This document shows, piece after piece, positions 1 through 7,735 of a DNA stretch of 64,000 nucleotides. Numbering within the stretch: position 1 is the first letter of the stretch; each line of letters starts with the position of its first letter. The translations under genes were made by a program, and so were the position numbers. The notes below the pieces were generated by a model. It saw nothing but the letters and a program-made list of their open reading frames with translations, made no database searches and was not told where the DNA came from. The DNA is taken from NCBI RefSeq assembly GCF_000374185.1, contig NZ_KB910518.1, forward strand, positions 5,485,003-5,549,002, given 5' to 3'. This stretch comes from Paenibacillus sp. HW567. Lineage in GTDB: Bacteria; Bacillota; Bacilli; Paenibacillales; Paenibacillaceae.

Positions 1-1
1 C

Positions 2-808
2 TTACTGTATGATGGACCAGATTTGGCAGGCCAGCACTCTTATGCACTGTTTCAAGAATTGGACAGCCGACTGTTCAGCGTAAATCCAATGACCACTATG
101 GAATTTGCCAGCCGGTTGGGACAAGGTCCATTATCGTTTGATCCAGGGACAAGCTGGCAATATGGTACATCTGCAGATGTACTCGGCGCAATAGTCGAAG
201 CAGTTAGTGGAATGTCATATGGGGAATTTTTGAAAAAGAAATTATTTGATCCTTTGGACATGCATGACACAGGTTTTGGGTTGCCAGAAGAAAAGAGCGC
301 GCGCTTAGCGAAAACCTATCAGGATGATGGTACAGGTGGCTTGAAGTTGTACTCAGGAAATCATCTTGGCATTAATCATCAAATGGATCGCACCCCAGCG
401 TTCGAATCGGGAGGCGCAGGTTTAGCGTCAACTATTGATGATGCCGCCAAATTTACAACGATGTTAATGAATCAAGGTTCCTTGAATGGCGTTCAACTCT
501 TAAAACCCAGAACTGTTGAATTTTTAACATCAGCCTCATTAACGACTAATCAGCAAAAAGAGTTCGCCAATTGGCATTCCTTATGCGGCCATAGCTACGG
601 AAACCAAATGCGCTTTATGACTGATCCTGCTAAAGCCGGGTTCATAGGCAGCACTGGCGAATATGGTTGGGATGGCTGGTTAGGTGCTTATTTCACTAAC
701 AGTCCCCAAGAGGAGTTAACGATCCTATTTATGGTTCAGAAGAAGGATGCCGGCACCATGTCGATTACGCGTAAGTTACGCAATATCATCTTTAGCAGCT
801 TAGAATAA
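2..808 (+). CDS. Serine beta-lactamase-fold hydrolase, C-terminal part (5' truncated by window)
   Basis: The reading frame is open from the first bases, so the true start and the catalytic SxxK part lie left of the window. What remains has the features of the beta-lactamase (class C / penicillin-binding-protein-like) family: a YGT segment in GTSWQYGTSADVLG at the place of the family's Y-x-N motif, the following SGMSYGEFLKKKLFDPLDM helix typical of these esterases/peptidases, and a late SGGAGLAST motif that fits the H/K-S/T-G substrate-binding strand. The substrate cannot be predicted; family members cleave beta-lactams, D-amino-acid peptides or esters. Base composition is more AT-rich than the flotillin operon next to it. 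A hairpin terminator follows immediately. Confidence 0.85.
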   Translation, partial: LLYDGPDLAGQHSYALFQELDSRLFSVNPMTTMEFASRLGQGPLSFDPGTSWQYGTSADVLGAIVEAVSGMSYGEFLKKKLFDPLDMHDTGFGLPEEKSARLAKTYQDDGTGGLKLYSGNHLGINHQMDRTPAFESGGAGLASTIDDAAKFTTMLMNQGSLNGVQLLKPRTVEFLTSASLTTNQQKEFANWHSLCGHSYGNQMRFMTDPAKAGFIGSTGEYGWDGWLGAYFTNSPQEELTILFMVQKKDAGTMSITRKLRNIIFSSLE

Positions 809-815
809 AAAAATA

Positions 816-850
816 AGACACGCACGATTGCTCGCGCGTGTCTCATTTTT
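816..850 (+). terminator. Intrinsic terminator of the beta-lactamase-like gene
   Basis: Arms AGACACGC (816-823) and GCGTGTCT (836-843) form a hairpin 8 nt after the stop codon, followed by a T-rich tract. It separates this gene from the convergent flotillin operon. Confidence 0.8.
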
Positions 851-955
851 CTTATTTCATTGATTTTGTTAGGATAACGCCATGCAATTTTTAGTGAATC
901 TCTGGGTGACGTTGATTACACACGCTTTGATTTTTAAGGCGGGAAAACTCCTATA

Positions 956-2377
956 TTACTGCTCTTTATCCCGGCCGAGTAACCCGCTGAGCGCCTCAGT
1001 CACGTTCATACCGGTAAGCGTCTGGGTCAATTCAGGAACCTGGGCCATGATTTTGGCAATATCGCCGGTAATTTTGTTCACGCCGGATGAAGCTCCATCC
1101 TGGGAAATCACTGTAATCTTATCAACCTTGGCCAGCGGGGAAGCAATTTTGTCAGCCAGATCTGGCAGAATCTTCAAGAATTCCACTGTAAGCGCCGCTT
1201 GTGTGAACTGTTTGTACGCTTCGGCTTTCTTCTCCAGCGCCACCGCTTCCGCCGCTCCAGCCAGTTGAACAATCTCCGCATTGGCTTTTCCCTTCGCCAG
1301 CTCTGCTTCCGCCGTTGCCAGCCCGCGTTTGGTCGTGGTGGCCGCCTCTGCTTCCGCCTCAAGAATCTGCCGCTGCTTGGCTGCTTCCGCTCTCATAATC
1401 GTAGCCTGGTTCTCCGCCTCGGCAGGCTTGATCACCGTTGCCTCCAGTTCCTTCTGTCTCAGCTCAACTTCGATTTCCCGGACGGTCCGGTTAGCTTCCG
1501 CTTCCATCTGCGTGATTTTGACCTGTTCGGTAACGAGCGACTGCTTAATTTTATTCTGCTGCAATTCGTATGCAAGATCGGCCTGCGCTTTCTTCACTTC
1601 CGTCTCCAGCTTAAAGTCCGCCTGCTTAATGTTCAGCTCCTTCTCGAACTGGGATTCCTTGGCGCGGGCCGCGGTTTCCGCTTCAATGGTAGCCTGATGC
1701 GCATCGGCTTTGGCAATGGAGGATTCTTTCACCGCCTCAGCCTGCTTGATCTGAATGTCGCGTTCCGCTTCTGCCTTGGCAATGCTGGCATCGCGGCGGA
1801 TGCGCTCAATTTCCGGAACTCCCATATTGTCGATATACCCTTTATCGTCGGTAATTTTTTTAATGGTGAAGCTGACCACCTCAAGCCCCATCTTGTCGAG
1901 GTCCTCCGAGCACGTCTCCCGCATCTTACTGTTGATTTCGTCGGGTGTCTTTAGGATGGATTCCACCGATAATTGCCCGATCAAACCGCGCAAATGGCCT
2001 TCCACCGAATGCAGGATAATGGTCTCGCGGTCTTCCTCCGGCCGGTCGATAAACTGTTCGCTGGCAGTCAGAATCGCGGTAGGATCGCTTTTGATCTTAA
2101 TCTGGGCCACTGCCTCCAGGTTGAGCTTGATGCCTTGCCGGGAAAACATCGCCTGCGCCGGGATGACATCAAAGCTCATCAGCATCATGGAGATGGTCTT
2201 ATTGTTCTGGAAGCCGGGGATGACAAAGGTCCCGCCGCCCTGCACCACTCTTTTTCCGCCGAGACCATACACAATCATCGCTTGATTGGGCGGAACCTTC
2301 TTATAAGCGTTCACGATACTGAACAAAGCCAGCAGGATAACAACAACAATTGCCGCGATTAAATATAGAATAGCCAT
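956..2377 (-). CDS. floT: Flotillin-like SPFH/band-7 membrane protein (FloT/YuaG)
   Basis: Flotillins are membrane scaffold proteins that organise functional membrane microdomains and interact with NfeD partners. The N terminus is one hydrophobic segment (AILYLIAAIVVVILLALFSIV). An SPFH domain covers roughly residues 25-190, followed by a long Ala/Glu/Lys-rich coiled coil with repeated AEAE/KAEA heptads to about residue 400, and a Gly/Ala-containing tail, the normal flotillin order. Length (473 aa) is close to Bacillus FloT. I chose the ATG at 2377, which has GGGGAG 11 nt upstream; a TTG four codons earlier sits too close to that site. The NfeD gene ends 25 nt upstream, so the two form the classic yuaF-floT operon. 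Confidence 0.93.
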   Translation of the reverse strand: MAILYLIAAIVVVILLALFSIVNAYKKVPPNQAMIVYGLGGKRVVQGGGTFVIPGFQNNKTISMMLMSFDVIPAQAMFSRQGIKLNLEAVAQIKIKSDPTAILTASEQFIDRPEEDRETIILHSVEGHLRGLIGQLSVESILKTPDEINSKMRETCSEDLDKMGLEVVSFTIKKITDDKGYIDNMGVPEIERIRRDASIAKAEAERDIQIKQAEAVKESSIAKADAHQATIEAETAARAKESQFEKELNIKQADFKLETEVKKAQADLAYELQQNKIKQSLVTEQVKITQMEAEANRTVREIEVELRQKELEATVIKPAEAENQATIMRAEAAKQRQILEAEAEAATTTKRGLATAEAELAKGKANAEIVQLAGAAEAVALEKKAEAYKQFTQAALTVEFLKILPDLADKIASPLAKVDKITVISQDGASSGVNKITGDIAKIMAQVPELTQTLTGMNVTEALSGLLGRDKEQ

Positions 2378-2402
2378 TCGCTTCAACACTCCCCGTTATT
2401 TA

Positions 2403-3008
2403 TCATTGCTCAATGTCCCTCTCGAAGAGGGTTACCGTCGCCATTCCTTTATCCACCTTCAAAATAATCACTCTGTCGCCCTTAGCGAGCCGCTGGCCGG
2501 TTTCTGCCCGCACTCCAATGGAGCGCATCGTTCCATGCAGCACATATTTCATTTCCCCAACCGCTCCATCCACTGCAGAAATACTGATGTACCCGAGTTG
2601 CCCTACCTGCTCATAATCCAATTCATTCATGCTGCTGTCATACCGGGTCATCACCCGGGCCAGCACCCCATATATCAGACAGCCCAGCAGCAAAGCAACC
2701 ACAGTGCAGATCAGCACCACTGCAAGCATATTCATTCCGCTGAACCGGGAAAGCACATAACCAGTGCCGCCCCAGACCGTGACAAACACCATCAGCGGGA
2801 GTATGGGTACAAAGCCCGGACCTCCAGCATCGCCGCCCCCCGCATGCAAATGACCCGTCAGGCCATGTCCATGAAATCCGCCGCTGAGAAGCAGCAATAG
2901 CCCTACCCAGAAGCACACGATATAAACAGTAACGATAACAATCCCTTCTTTCGAGCAATTCGGACAGTGCCTAAATACTCTAATTTTCGTTGTTATAAGC
3001 TCATGCAC
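2403..3008 (-). CDS. yuaF: NfeD-family membrane protein (YuaF-like), flotillin partner
   Basis: Small membrane protein with an N-terminal hydrophobic segment, two further transmembrane helices (around VPILPLMVFVTVW and MLAVVLICTVVALLLGCLIYG) and a C-terminal soluble beta-rich domain of about 70 residues, which is the OB-fold NfeD domain (G-x-A-x-T-x-L-x-P pattern is loose here). Such proteins are co-transcribed with flotillins and thought to stabilise them. The start is uncertain: the open frame begins with GTG at 3008 directly after a terminator U-tract and has no good ribosome site, while AGAAGGG lies further in (about codon 20) without an ordinary start codon behind it. Gene order, riboswitch, terminator and this frame are all on the same strand. 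Confidence 0.85.
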   Translation of the reverse strand: MHELITTKIRVFRHCPNCSKEGIVIVTVYIVCFWVGLLLLLSGGFHGHGLTGHLHAGGGDAGGPGFVPILPLMVFVTVWGGTGYVLSRFSGMNMLAVVLICTVVALLLGCLIYGVLARVMTRYDSSMNELDYEQVGQLGYISISAVDGAVGEMKYVLHGTMRSIGVRAETGQRLAKGDRVIILKVDKGMATVTLFERDIEQ

Positions 3009-3011
3009 AGC

Positions 3012-3047
3012 AAAAAGACCACAGAAGCGGCAGGGCTCTCCGTGGTC
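3012..3047 (-). terminator. Rho-independent terminator, expression platform of the c-di-AMP riboswitch
   Basis: Read leftwards, GACCAC (3047-3042) pairs with GTGGTC (3022-3017) and is followed by TTTTT. It lies between the riboswitch aptamer and the NfeD gene, as expected for a transcription-terminating switch. Confidence 0.85.
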
Positions 3048-3064
3048 GGTTAATTGATCATGGC

Positions 3065-3255
3065 GCTCATCCTCTCTCTTCGAGGCTTACGGGGTTAGCT
3101 GACGGATTCGGGCAGCGAGATTGCCCTACCTTGCAAGATGCGGCTTTTCAGCACGCACGAAGCAAGGATTCACCCCAGGTGAAGCGGCAGCTATCTGGGC
3201 ACAAGCCGCATTCACCATTGGTTCCCCCGTTCCCACTACCTGGAATTCAGCCATT
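3065..3255 (-). promoter_or_regulatory. c-di-AMP riboswitch (ydaO/yuaA motif)
   Basis: On the minus strand the conserved blocks of the ydaO/yuaA aptamer occur in order: GGGGGAACCAA near 3226-3216, GGGGTGAATC near 3177-3168, GGTAGGGCAAT near 3130-3120, and CCGAATCCGTCAGCTAACC near 3114-3096, then CCGTAAGC and a closing region. This last block is diagnostic of the class. Binding of c-di-AMP to this class normally promotes premature termination; the terminator lies just downstream. Known members mostly control potassium transport and cell-wall hydrolases, so control of an NfeD/flotillin operon is unusual. Confidence 0.92.
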
Positions 3256-3303
3256 TGAGAACAGTTTCATTACATTCGGTTGTTGATTGAATCTTACGCC
3301 CGT

Positions 3304-3402
3304 GGCCGTTTAATGTAAAACGTAACGGATGGCAAAAGAAGCCAAAGATTGCCGTCCCTTCACGAATGAAGGCGCATTCTTTGGCTTCGCTCTTAAACGG
3401 CC
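3304..3402. repeat. Nested inverted repeat (large imperfect hairpin)
   Basis: Outer arms GGCCGTTTAA (3304-3313) and TTAAACGGCC (3393-3402) enclose inner arms GAAGCCAAAGA (3338-3348) and TCTTTGGCTTC (3378-3388), with a small inner CCCTTC/GAAGG stem. All outer and inner arms match perfectly. There is no T-tract typical of a terminator. It lies upstream of the riboswitch in the direction of transcription, so it may be a mobile intergenic palindrome or part of the promoter region. Confidence 0.6.
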
Positions 3403-3527
3403 GATGATTTGCTCACTTTTGCTCCGTTTCTCGCAAGATGTCCCATTCGCCCAAGATTCCGAAGATGCCGCCACCTATACAACAAGAAAAGGACTTCAGT
3501 TTAGATAGACCCTAAAAGGATATACTT

Positions 3528-4217
3528 TCAATTTTCTTTTAGAGCTTTGATTTCAGAAATAAGATTTTCCAGTTTATTTCCATTAGCGTCCCGTGAGAAG
3601 GTTCTCATTTCTTCACTTTGTCCCTCGAATGCTGATAGAACATAGTCCCCTTCTACTACATAATACGTACCATAACGGGTAAAAGAGTAGCTTCCTTTTT
3701 GCTCCTCCCCCACTCCATTTTTTATTGCGACAACAATTTTCATTCCCGGTTTGAGGTCTGGTTCTACTCCCTTGAACTCAGAGTTATAGATTAGGTTAAT
3801 GGTACTTCCAACCTTTTCGCCTGTAACTACTTCATCTACATTAACTTGAAAAGAGGTAAACTCGGGCTTATATGGTTGTAGACCAGATTCTTTTAATTTC
3901 TCGGCTAAATCACCTTCCGGAGTTCCAGGTTCTGTAATTAAATCTACACTGAAATCGGGCATTTGCTGAACTACCTCAGCTATTATGACCGAGTCAGTAT
4001 AATCCAACACCTCTTTAAATGTTAAATCTCTCAAATCAACATTTTTTGGCGAGCCGGTGGATAAAGGATACTCTTTACGAAGTTCCTTTATTTTCTCTGG
4101 CGAAAGACTTGCGGCCGCAAATTTATCTGATTCGGAAGAACGATCGGAACAACCCATTATGAATCCGAATACCATTATTGATGCAATGGTGGATGTTATT
4201 AGTTTTTTAATATTCAT
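3528..4217 (-). CDS. Predicted lipoprotein of unknown function
   Basis: The N terminus is a lipoprotein signal peptide: MNIKK, a hydrophobic stretch, and a lipobox ending FIMGC with the lipidated cysteine at residue 23, then a Ser/Asp-rich tether. The rest (about 205 aa) is soluble and probably sits outside the membrane. It includes a beta-rich middle (EFTSFQVNVDEVVTGEKVG...LKPGMKIVVAIKNG) that resembles a small ligand- or metal-binding beta domain, but no named family is recognised. Start ATG has AAAGGAGG 6 nt upstream. It is monocistronic, with its own AT-biased composition at the left end of the accessory island. Confidence 0.8.
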   Translation of the reverse strand: MNIKKLITSTIASIMVFGFIMGCSDRSSESDKFAAASLSPEKIKELRKEYPLSTGSPKNVDLRDLTFKEVLDYTDSVIIAEVVQQMPDFSVDLITEPGTPEGDLAEKLKESGLQPYKPEFTSFQVNVDEVVTGEKVGSTINLIYNSEFKGVEPDLKPGMKIVVAIKNGVGEEQKGSYSFTRYGTYYVVEGDYVLSAFEGQSEEMRTFSRDANGNKLENLISEIKALKEN

Positions 4218-4263
4218 CTCAAACCTCCTTTAATATTCTTAATATCAAGCCCCGCGAACAAAG

Positions 4264-4486
4264 TCATCTCCTGATTGGAAGAGTCTACCCGGTTGTAACA
4301 GACTGAGCCGCTCTTATTTCTACTGGAAGTCATTTTTCCACAAGTGAACGGACTCCAGAGCCGTTATGGGCGGACATTCACCCCAAATATACCTGCCGGA
4401 GAGGCAATAAGCGCTTCACGGTCCGTTAGCTCGGCTAAATGTATCCCTTTTGGGAAAATAAGGGCCTTACGGTCCGAAAGGGACAG
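4264..4486 (+). repeat. Dispersed 223-bp intergenic repeat, copy A
   Basis: Aligns without gaps over 223 bp with 32286-32508 in the same orientation; I count about 32 mismatches (about 85-86% identity). Shared blocks include CTCTTATTTCTACTGGAAGT and ACGGACTCCAGAGCCGTTAT. A short open frame (4344-4589) runs through it but is not kept open in the same way in copy B, so I treat it as non-coding. Confidence 0.85.
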
Positions 4487-4633
4487 TGCGCACTTGCTGT
4501 GGAAAAAAAAGATAGAATCGAAGACACAGACAAGTTATTATATCTATCTATGTATACATTTTACATATAACAACAATCACAGGTTTTGAGTAGAGAACTA
4601 CATATTTATGTGTGATTAGATATCACGAAAAGT

Positions 4634-4668
4634 AAAATCCCGCACCGAATTTACCGGCACGGGATTTC
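4634..4668 (-). terminator. Terminator-like hairpin downstream of the HTH-GTPase gene
   Basis: AAATCCCG (4635-4642) and CGGGATTT (4660-4667) form a hairpin. Read leftwards it is followed by TACTTTTC, a weak T-tract. It lies about 170 bp past the stop of the gene ending at 4837. Confidence 0.55.
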
Positions 4669-4836
4669 AACTTTAAAGATAATTATACATGTGGGTAATA
4701 CGTAATGCTGTCACTAAAAGCTTAGGAAAAACACCTGATTTCTCTCATAAAATGACACTTTGAGTACAATGATTTAGCACTTTCCCGTAAATCAAGATAT
4801 AAAAATGGCACTTTCTCATATTCTAAGCGGAAACTG

Positions 4837-6642
4837 TTACTTTAGTGATTTAACCCAAATCATGGCGTCATCCGATGAACTGATTGCCTCAATTACGAAA
4901 GTACAAACAGAATATTGCCCTAGCTTTAGTAGTGCCAAATTATATGAGTTGAATATTAATTCTTTAGAATTTTTAGACGGAAGCTTATTTAATCTACAAG
5001 CTTCAATAACTTCAAGTTTTTTATTACAGTACTGATATTCACCAAAATATGGAATTTCAGGAACACGGACATAATTCCATGAACTAGAGGTATAACCTTT
5101 TGCTTTCATCACAGAACAGAATGCGTTAGAACTAGTTGTTGCATTAGATTTAATCAGATCTTCAGCAATAATAGCCTCCTCTGCCCACATTGTAATTGGC
5201 GGATTGCTCTCAAACGGATGTTCTCCACGCGATATTCCACAATCAAACTTCACTGCAAGAGTAAGTTTTTTATAGCAATATTGTATAACTAATTCTTGAA
5301 TCATCTTAGGTAATGGAAGATTCTCATTCACTTTTAAAACATCAAATTTATCAAAAAGCTCCTTTAGAATCTCAACTCTGTTTTCTCTCACAAGTCTTAA
5401 CGTCCGTAAATTATCATTGAATTTAACTCTATCATGTCTTTGAAGTAAAAAGGTTTCTACAAAAGTCGAATGCTCTTCGACAGGCGTTGCTACATTGTAG
5501 GTACTTAGTATTGTTTTGATAAACTCAATTATTTCTTCTTGAGAATATTCAGGATTATTTAGTACCTCCGCAATATCTTTTTCAGCTAAAGTATGGGGAT
5601 TTTCATGTAGCACTTTTTTTAATGTTACTGATAATTGTTCATTAAATTTCTGTTCTGCATAATTGACTCTTCTGTCATGGAAACTGCCCATAGGAATTAC
5701 AGTTGCAGCTGGATTAAGCACCTCAATTGATGTACTTATAATTGATCCGCTACTCAATTTTGCCAAATCTTTCGAAAAATCGTGCATGGCTATTTGAGCG
5801 TGTTGTGTCATATCCTCATAATCTGTTTCATCTTCTACACTAGTTCCCATATTGTAGATAAACATTGTTTTTGAGCCAGCAAGAACAGGAAACATTTTAT
5901 TTATTGAGTCAGTAAATTCACTCCCATTGTCCGATCTCATTACAAATATGTAAACATCTGCATCACTTACATCTTGTAATCCTTCAACATCTCCTGATAC
6001 TCCAGGAGTATCTGTTACAATCAGTCCTTCATCGGTACTGCTCATTATGCTGATTGCGAGGTCACTTGCTTCTGTAGTAATTTCAATAAAATCTTCCTTC
6101 GGATCTAGTTCCTTCTTTTCTCCAGCTTTTTCATGATTTCTTGAATAATTGTTATGATTCTTAATGTTATCAAGAAATCTAATTACCCCATCTTCATCAA
6201 AATTTTCTTGTATTCCGTTAATTGTAGAATTAGGACTAATAAATCTGATGTGATTGCCTTGATCAGAGCAGTTTTTTTTCACAACAAGTCGTACATTAAC
6301 TTTTGTGAAGTCACGTCCTTGCCCTACAAAATACTTGAAGAACAGTTGCTGATAACGAATGAACCGAGCGGTAATCCTGCTTTTCCCTAGTCTAGCCCTT
6401 CCGATAAGCACTATTTTTTTAAACACATTGTTCCCTCCTTTAGTTTCTAATAATTCAGAAGTAATATTTCCTCTTCTATCAAGCCACAAGTCTATCTCCC
6501 ATGCATTAAATATAGGGCCTGACTTTAACTCCGCTACTGCTTTAGGAAAATCTGAGTACCTTTTTCTCCAATTCGTTACGGCGGCATTCGTTACATTTGC
6601 TATTTTTGCTATTTCGTACATGCCGACAAATTGGCCACTCAT
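4837..6642 (-). CDS. HTH-domain / P-loop GTPase fusion protein
   Basis: The first ~55 residues are a MerR/Xis-like winged-helix module (GMYEIAKIANVTNAAVTNWR...FPKAV...FNAWEIDLWLDRR), usually DNA-binding. Then comes a GTPase-like domain: G1/P-loop GRARLGKS at residues 81-88, G3 DTPG in EGLIVTDTPGVSGDVEG about residue 260, and a later hydrophobic strand ending in YNMGT that may be G4-like. The C-terminal ~250 residues are helical with no recognised domain. The ATG at 6642 has GGTGGAGG 4 nt upstream, much better than the upstream ATG at 6804 (601 instead of 655 aa). Dynamin-like and 50S-binding GTPases are the closest families by motif, but an N-terminal HTH is unusual. Function unknown; the island context suggests defence or plasmid/prophage-type biology. 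Confidence 0.75.
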   Translation of the reverse strand: MSGQFVGMYEIAKIANVTNAAVTNWRKRYSDFPKAVAELKSGPIFNAWEIDLWLDRRGNITSELLETKGGNNVFKKIVLIGRARLGKSRITARFIRYQQLFFKYFVGQGRDFTKVNVRLVVKKNCSDQGNHIRFISPNSTINGIQENFDEDGVIRFLDNIKNHNNYSRNHEKAGEKKELDPKEDFIEITTEASDLAISIMSSTDEGLIVTDTPGVSGDVEGLQDVSDADVYIFVMRSDNGSEFTDSINKMFPVLAGSKTMFIYNMGTSVEDETDYEDMTQHAQIAMHDFSKDLAKLSSGSIISTSIEVLNPAATVIPMGSFHDRRVNYAEQKFNEQLSVTLKKVLHENPHTLAEKDIAEVLNNPEYSQEEIIEFIKTILSTYNVATPVEEHSTFVETFLLQRHDRVKFNDNLRTLRLVRENRVEILKELFDKFDVLKVNENLPLPKMIQELVIQYCYKKLTLAVKFDCGISRGEHPFESNPPITMWAEEAIIAEDLIKSNATTSSNAFCSVMKAKGYTSSSWNYVRVPEIPYFGEYQYCNKKLEVIEACRLNKLPSKNSKELIFNSYNLALLKLGQYSVCTFVIEAISSSDDAMIWVKSLK

Positions 6643-6935
6643 AATCCTCCACCCTCTCTTGTTAACAACGTTAATTAGGTTGTTTATTTTATAAACAGCT
6701 ATTGTTTCGTATACATCATATCCCGTTTCATTAGTTAAAGCAAATACTTTGTTAGTGTAATTTTTTATAATAAAAAATAACCCTTCCCAAACAAATACAT
6801 TCAAGAAGGGTTTCTTTCGTCACAGTTTTATGAGCAAAACATCAATTATCAACATATGTGGAATAGTTAGCTCATACTTTTCCATTACCATCATTTGTAA
6901 TAAGCTTCAGCATATCATCTCTAAGGCGAAATTTT

Positions 6936-6963
6936 CAGGGCCCCCTTAAACAAGGGAGCCCTG
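6936..6963 (-). terminator. GC-rich hairpin downstream of the ParA-HEPN pair
   Basis: CAGGGC-C-CCCTT, loop AAAC, AAGGG-A-GCCCTG. The stem is strong but the following sequence has only a weak T-tract on either strand, so terminator function is likely but not certain. It lies 90 bp after the HEPN-like stop codon. Confidence 0.55.
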
Positions 6964-7051
6964 AACTTTGTGGAAGACATAGAAATGAGTTTATCGCGGC
7001 GCAACATGGATTAGCAAGTGCACAATTCTCTGCCGTACGTAATTTCAAAAT

Positions 7052-7735
7052 TCATCCGGTATATTCTATTGGAAACACAATTTTATCTATTGCAGTAACC
7101 AAACTATGTATAAAACTAACTGAGTCCAGAACATCGATATCATCAACTGGATATGGTTGTCCACTTATCGGTTCTAAGTCAGCTTCGTGAGCAATTTGAT
7201 TTCGTCGATCAATAATTAGTTTTAATCTTCTTTTCACATCATCCTCTGTAGAGCCCAAATAATTAACTGATAATTTTTGCCACAGATGGTTTTCTTGGCA
7301 TACAATTCGTAATGCGTCTTTAATTTTATCAGGTTGCTGAAAACTTTTATGACTATGCTTAGTTCGTATCTCATTATTGAACCACTCGTATGAGGAGGAA
7401 AATAGCGAGATTTGACTTGTAATATCATCACCATCGCCTGCTAATACTATAGCATTCCTCGTATCAACGATCATTGTCCTGAGTAAACTAACTGATACCT
7501 CATATGAATTAAAAAAAGCCGTTTCGGTTCTAACCCCATTCATAATCTCCAACATACCGATTCTAACAACCTCGTGTACGTACTGATCCAAAGCGCTAAC
7601 AGTCAGGACAATTTCTGCCCTCAAGATATCATTGGCATCAAAACCGATTCCATTTGCATTTATAGATTCAAATATTTTGTGAATATTTAGAACCCTACTG
7701 TAGTTTCCAAGAAATTGATTGTATGCTTCACTCAT
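7052..7735 (-). CDS. HEPN-domain protein (putative RNase toxin/effector), ParA-coupled
   Basis: An all-alpha protein of 227 aa with the HEPN signature R-x4-H in the sequence DRRNQIAHEADLEP near residues 185-198, preceded by a helical core (SALDQYVHEVVRIGMLEI). The RRNQIAHEAD form is typical of RiboL-PSP/MAE_28990-type HEPN proteins. Many HEPN proteins are metal-independent endoRNases used in toxin-antitoxin and abortive-infection systems; some are inactive scaffolds. The ATG overlaps the ParA stop by 8 nt (ATGAGTGA), which implies translational coupling and joint function. Which partner restrains it is unknown. Confidence 0.75.
   Translation of the reverse strand: MSEAYNQFLGNYSRVLNIHKIFESINANGIGFDANDILRAEIVLTVSALDQYVHEVVRIGMLEIMNGVRTETAFFNSYEVSVSLLRTMIVDTRNAIVLAGDGDDITSQISLFSSSYEWFNNEIRTKHSHKSFQQPDKIKDALRIVCQENHLWQKLSVNYLGSTEDDVKRRLKLIIDRRNQIAHEADLEPISGQPYPVDDIDVLDSVSFIHSLVTAIDKIVFPIEYTG

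Noticed and set aside
1199-1954. 251-codon plus-strand frame over the flotillin gene
   Set aside because: Shadow of the coiled-coil coding region; Phe/Leu/Arg-rich and without a ribosome site.
4344-4589. 81-codon frame inside repeat copy A
   Set aside because: Not maintained in copy B and not preceded by a ribosome site.
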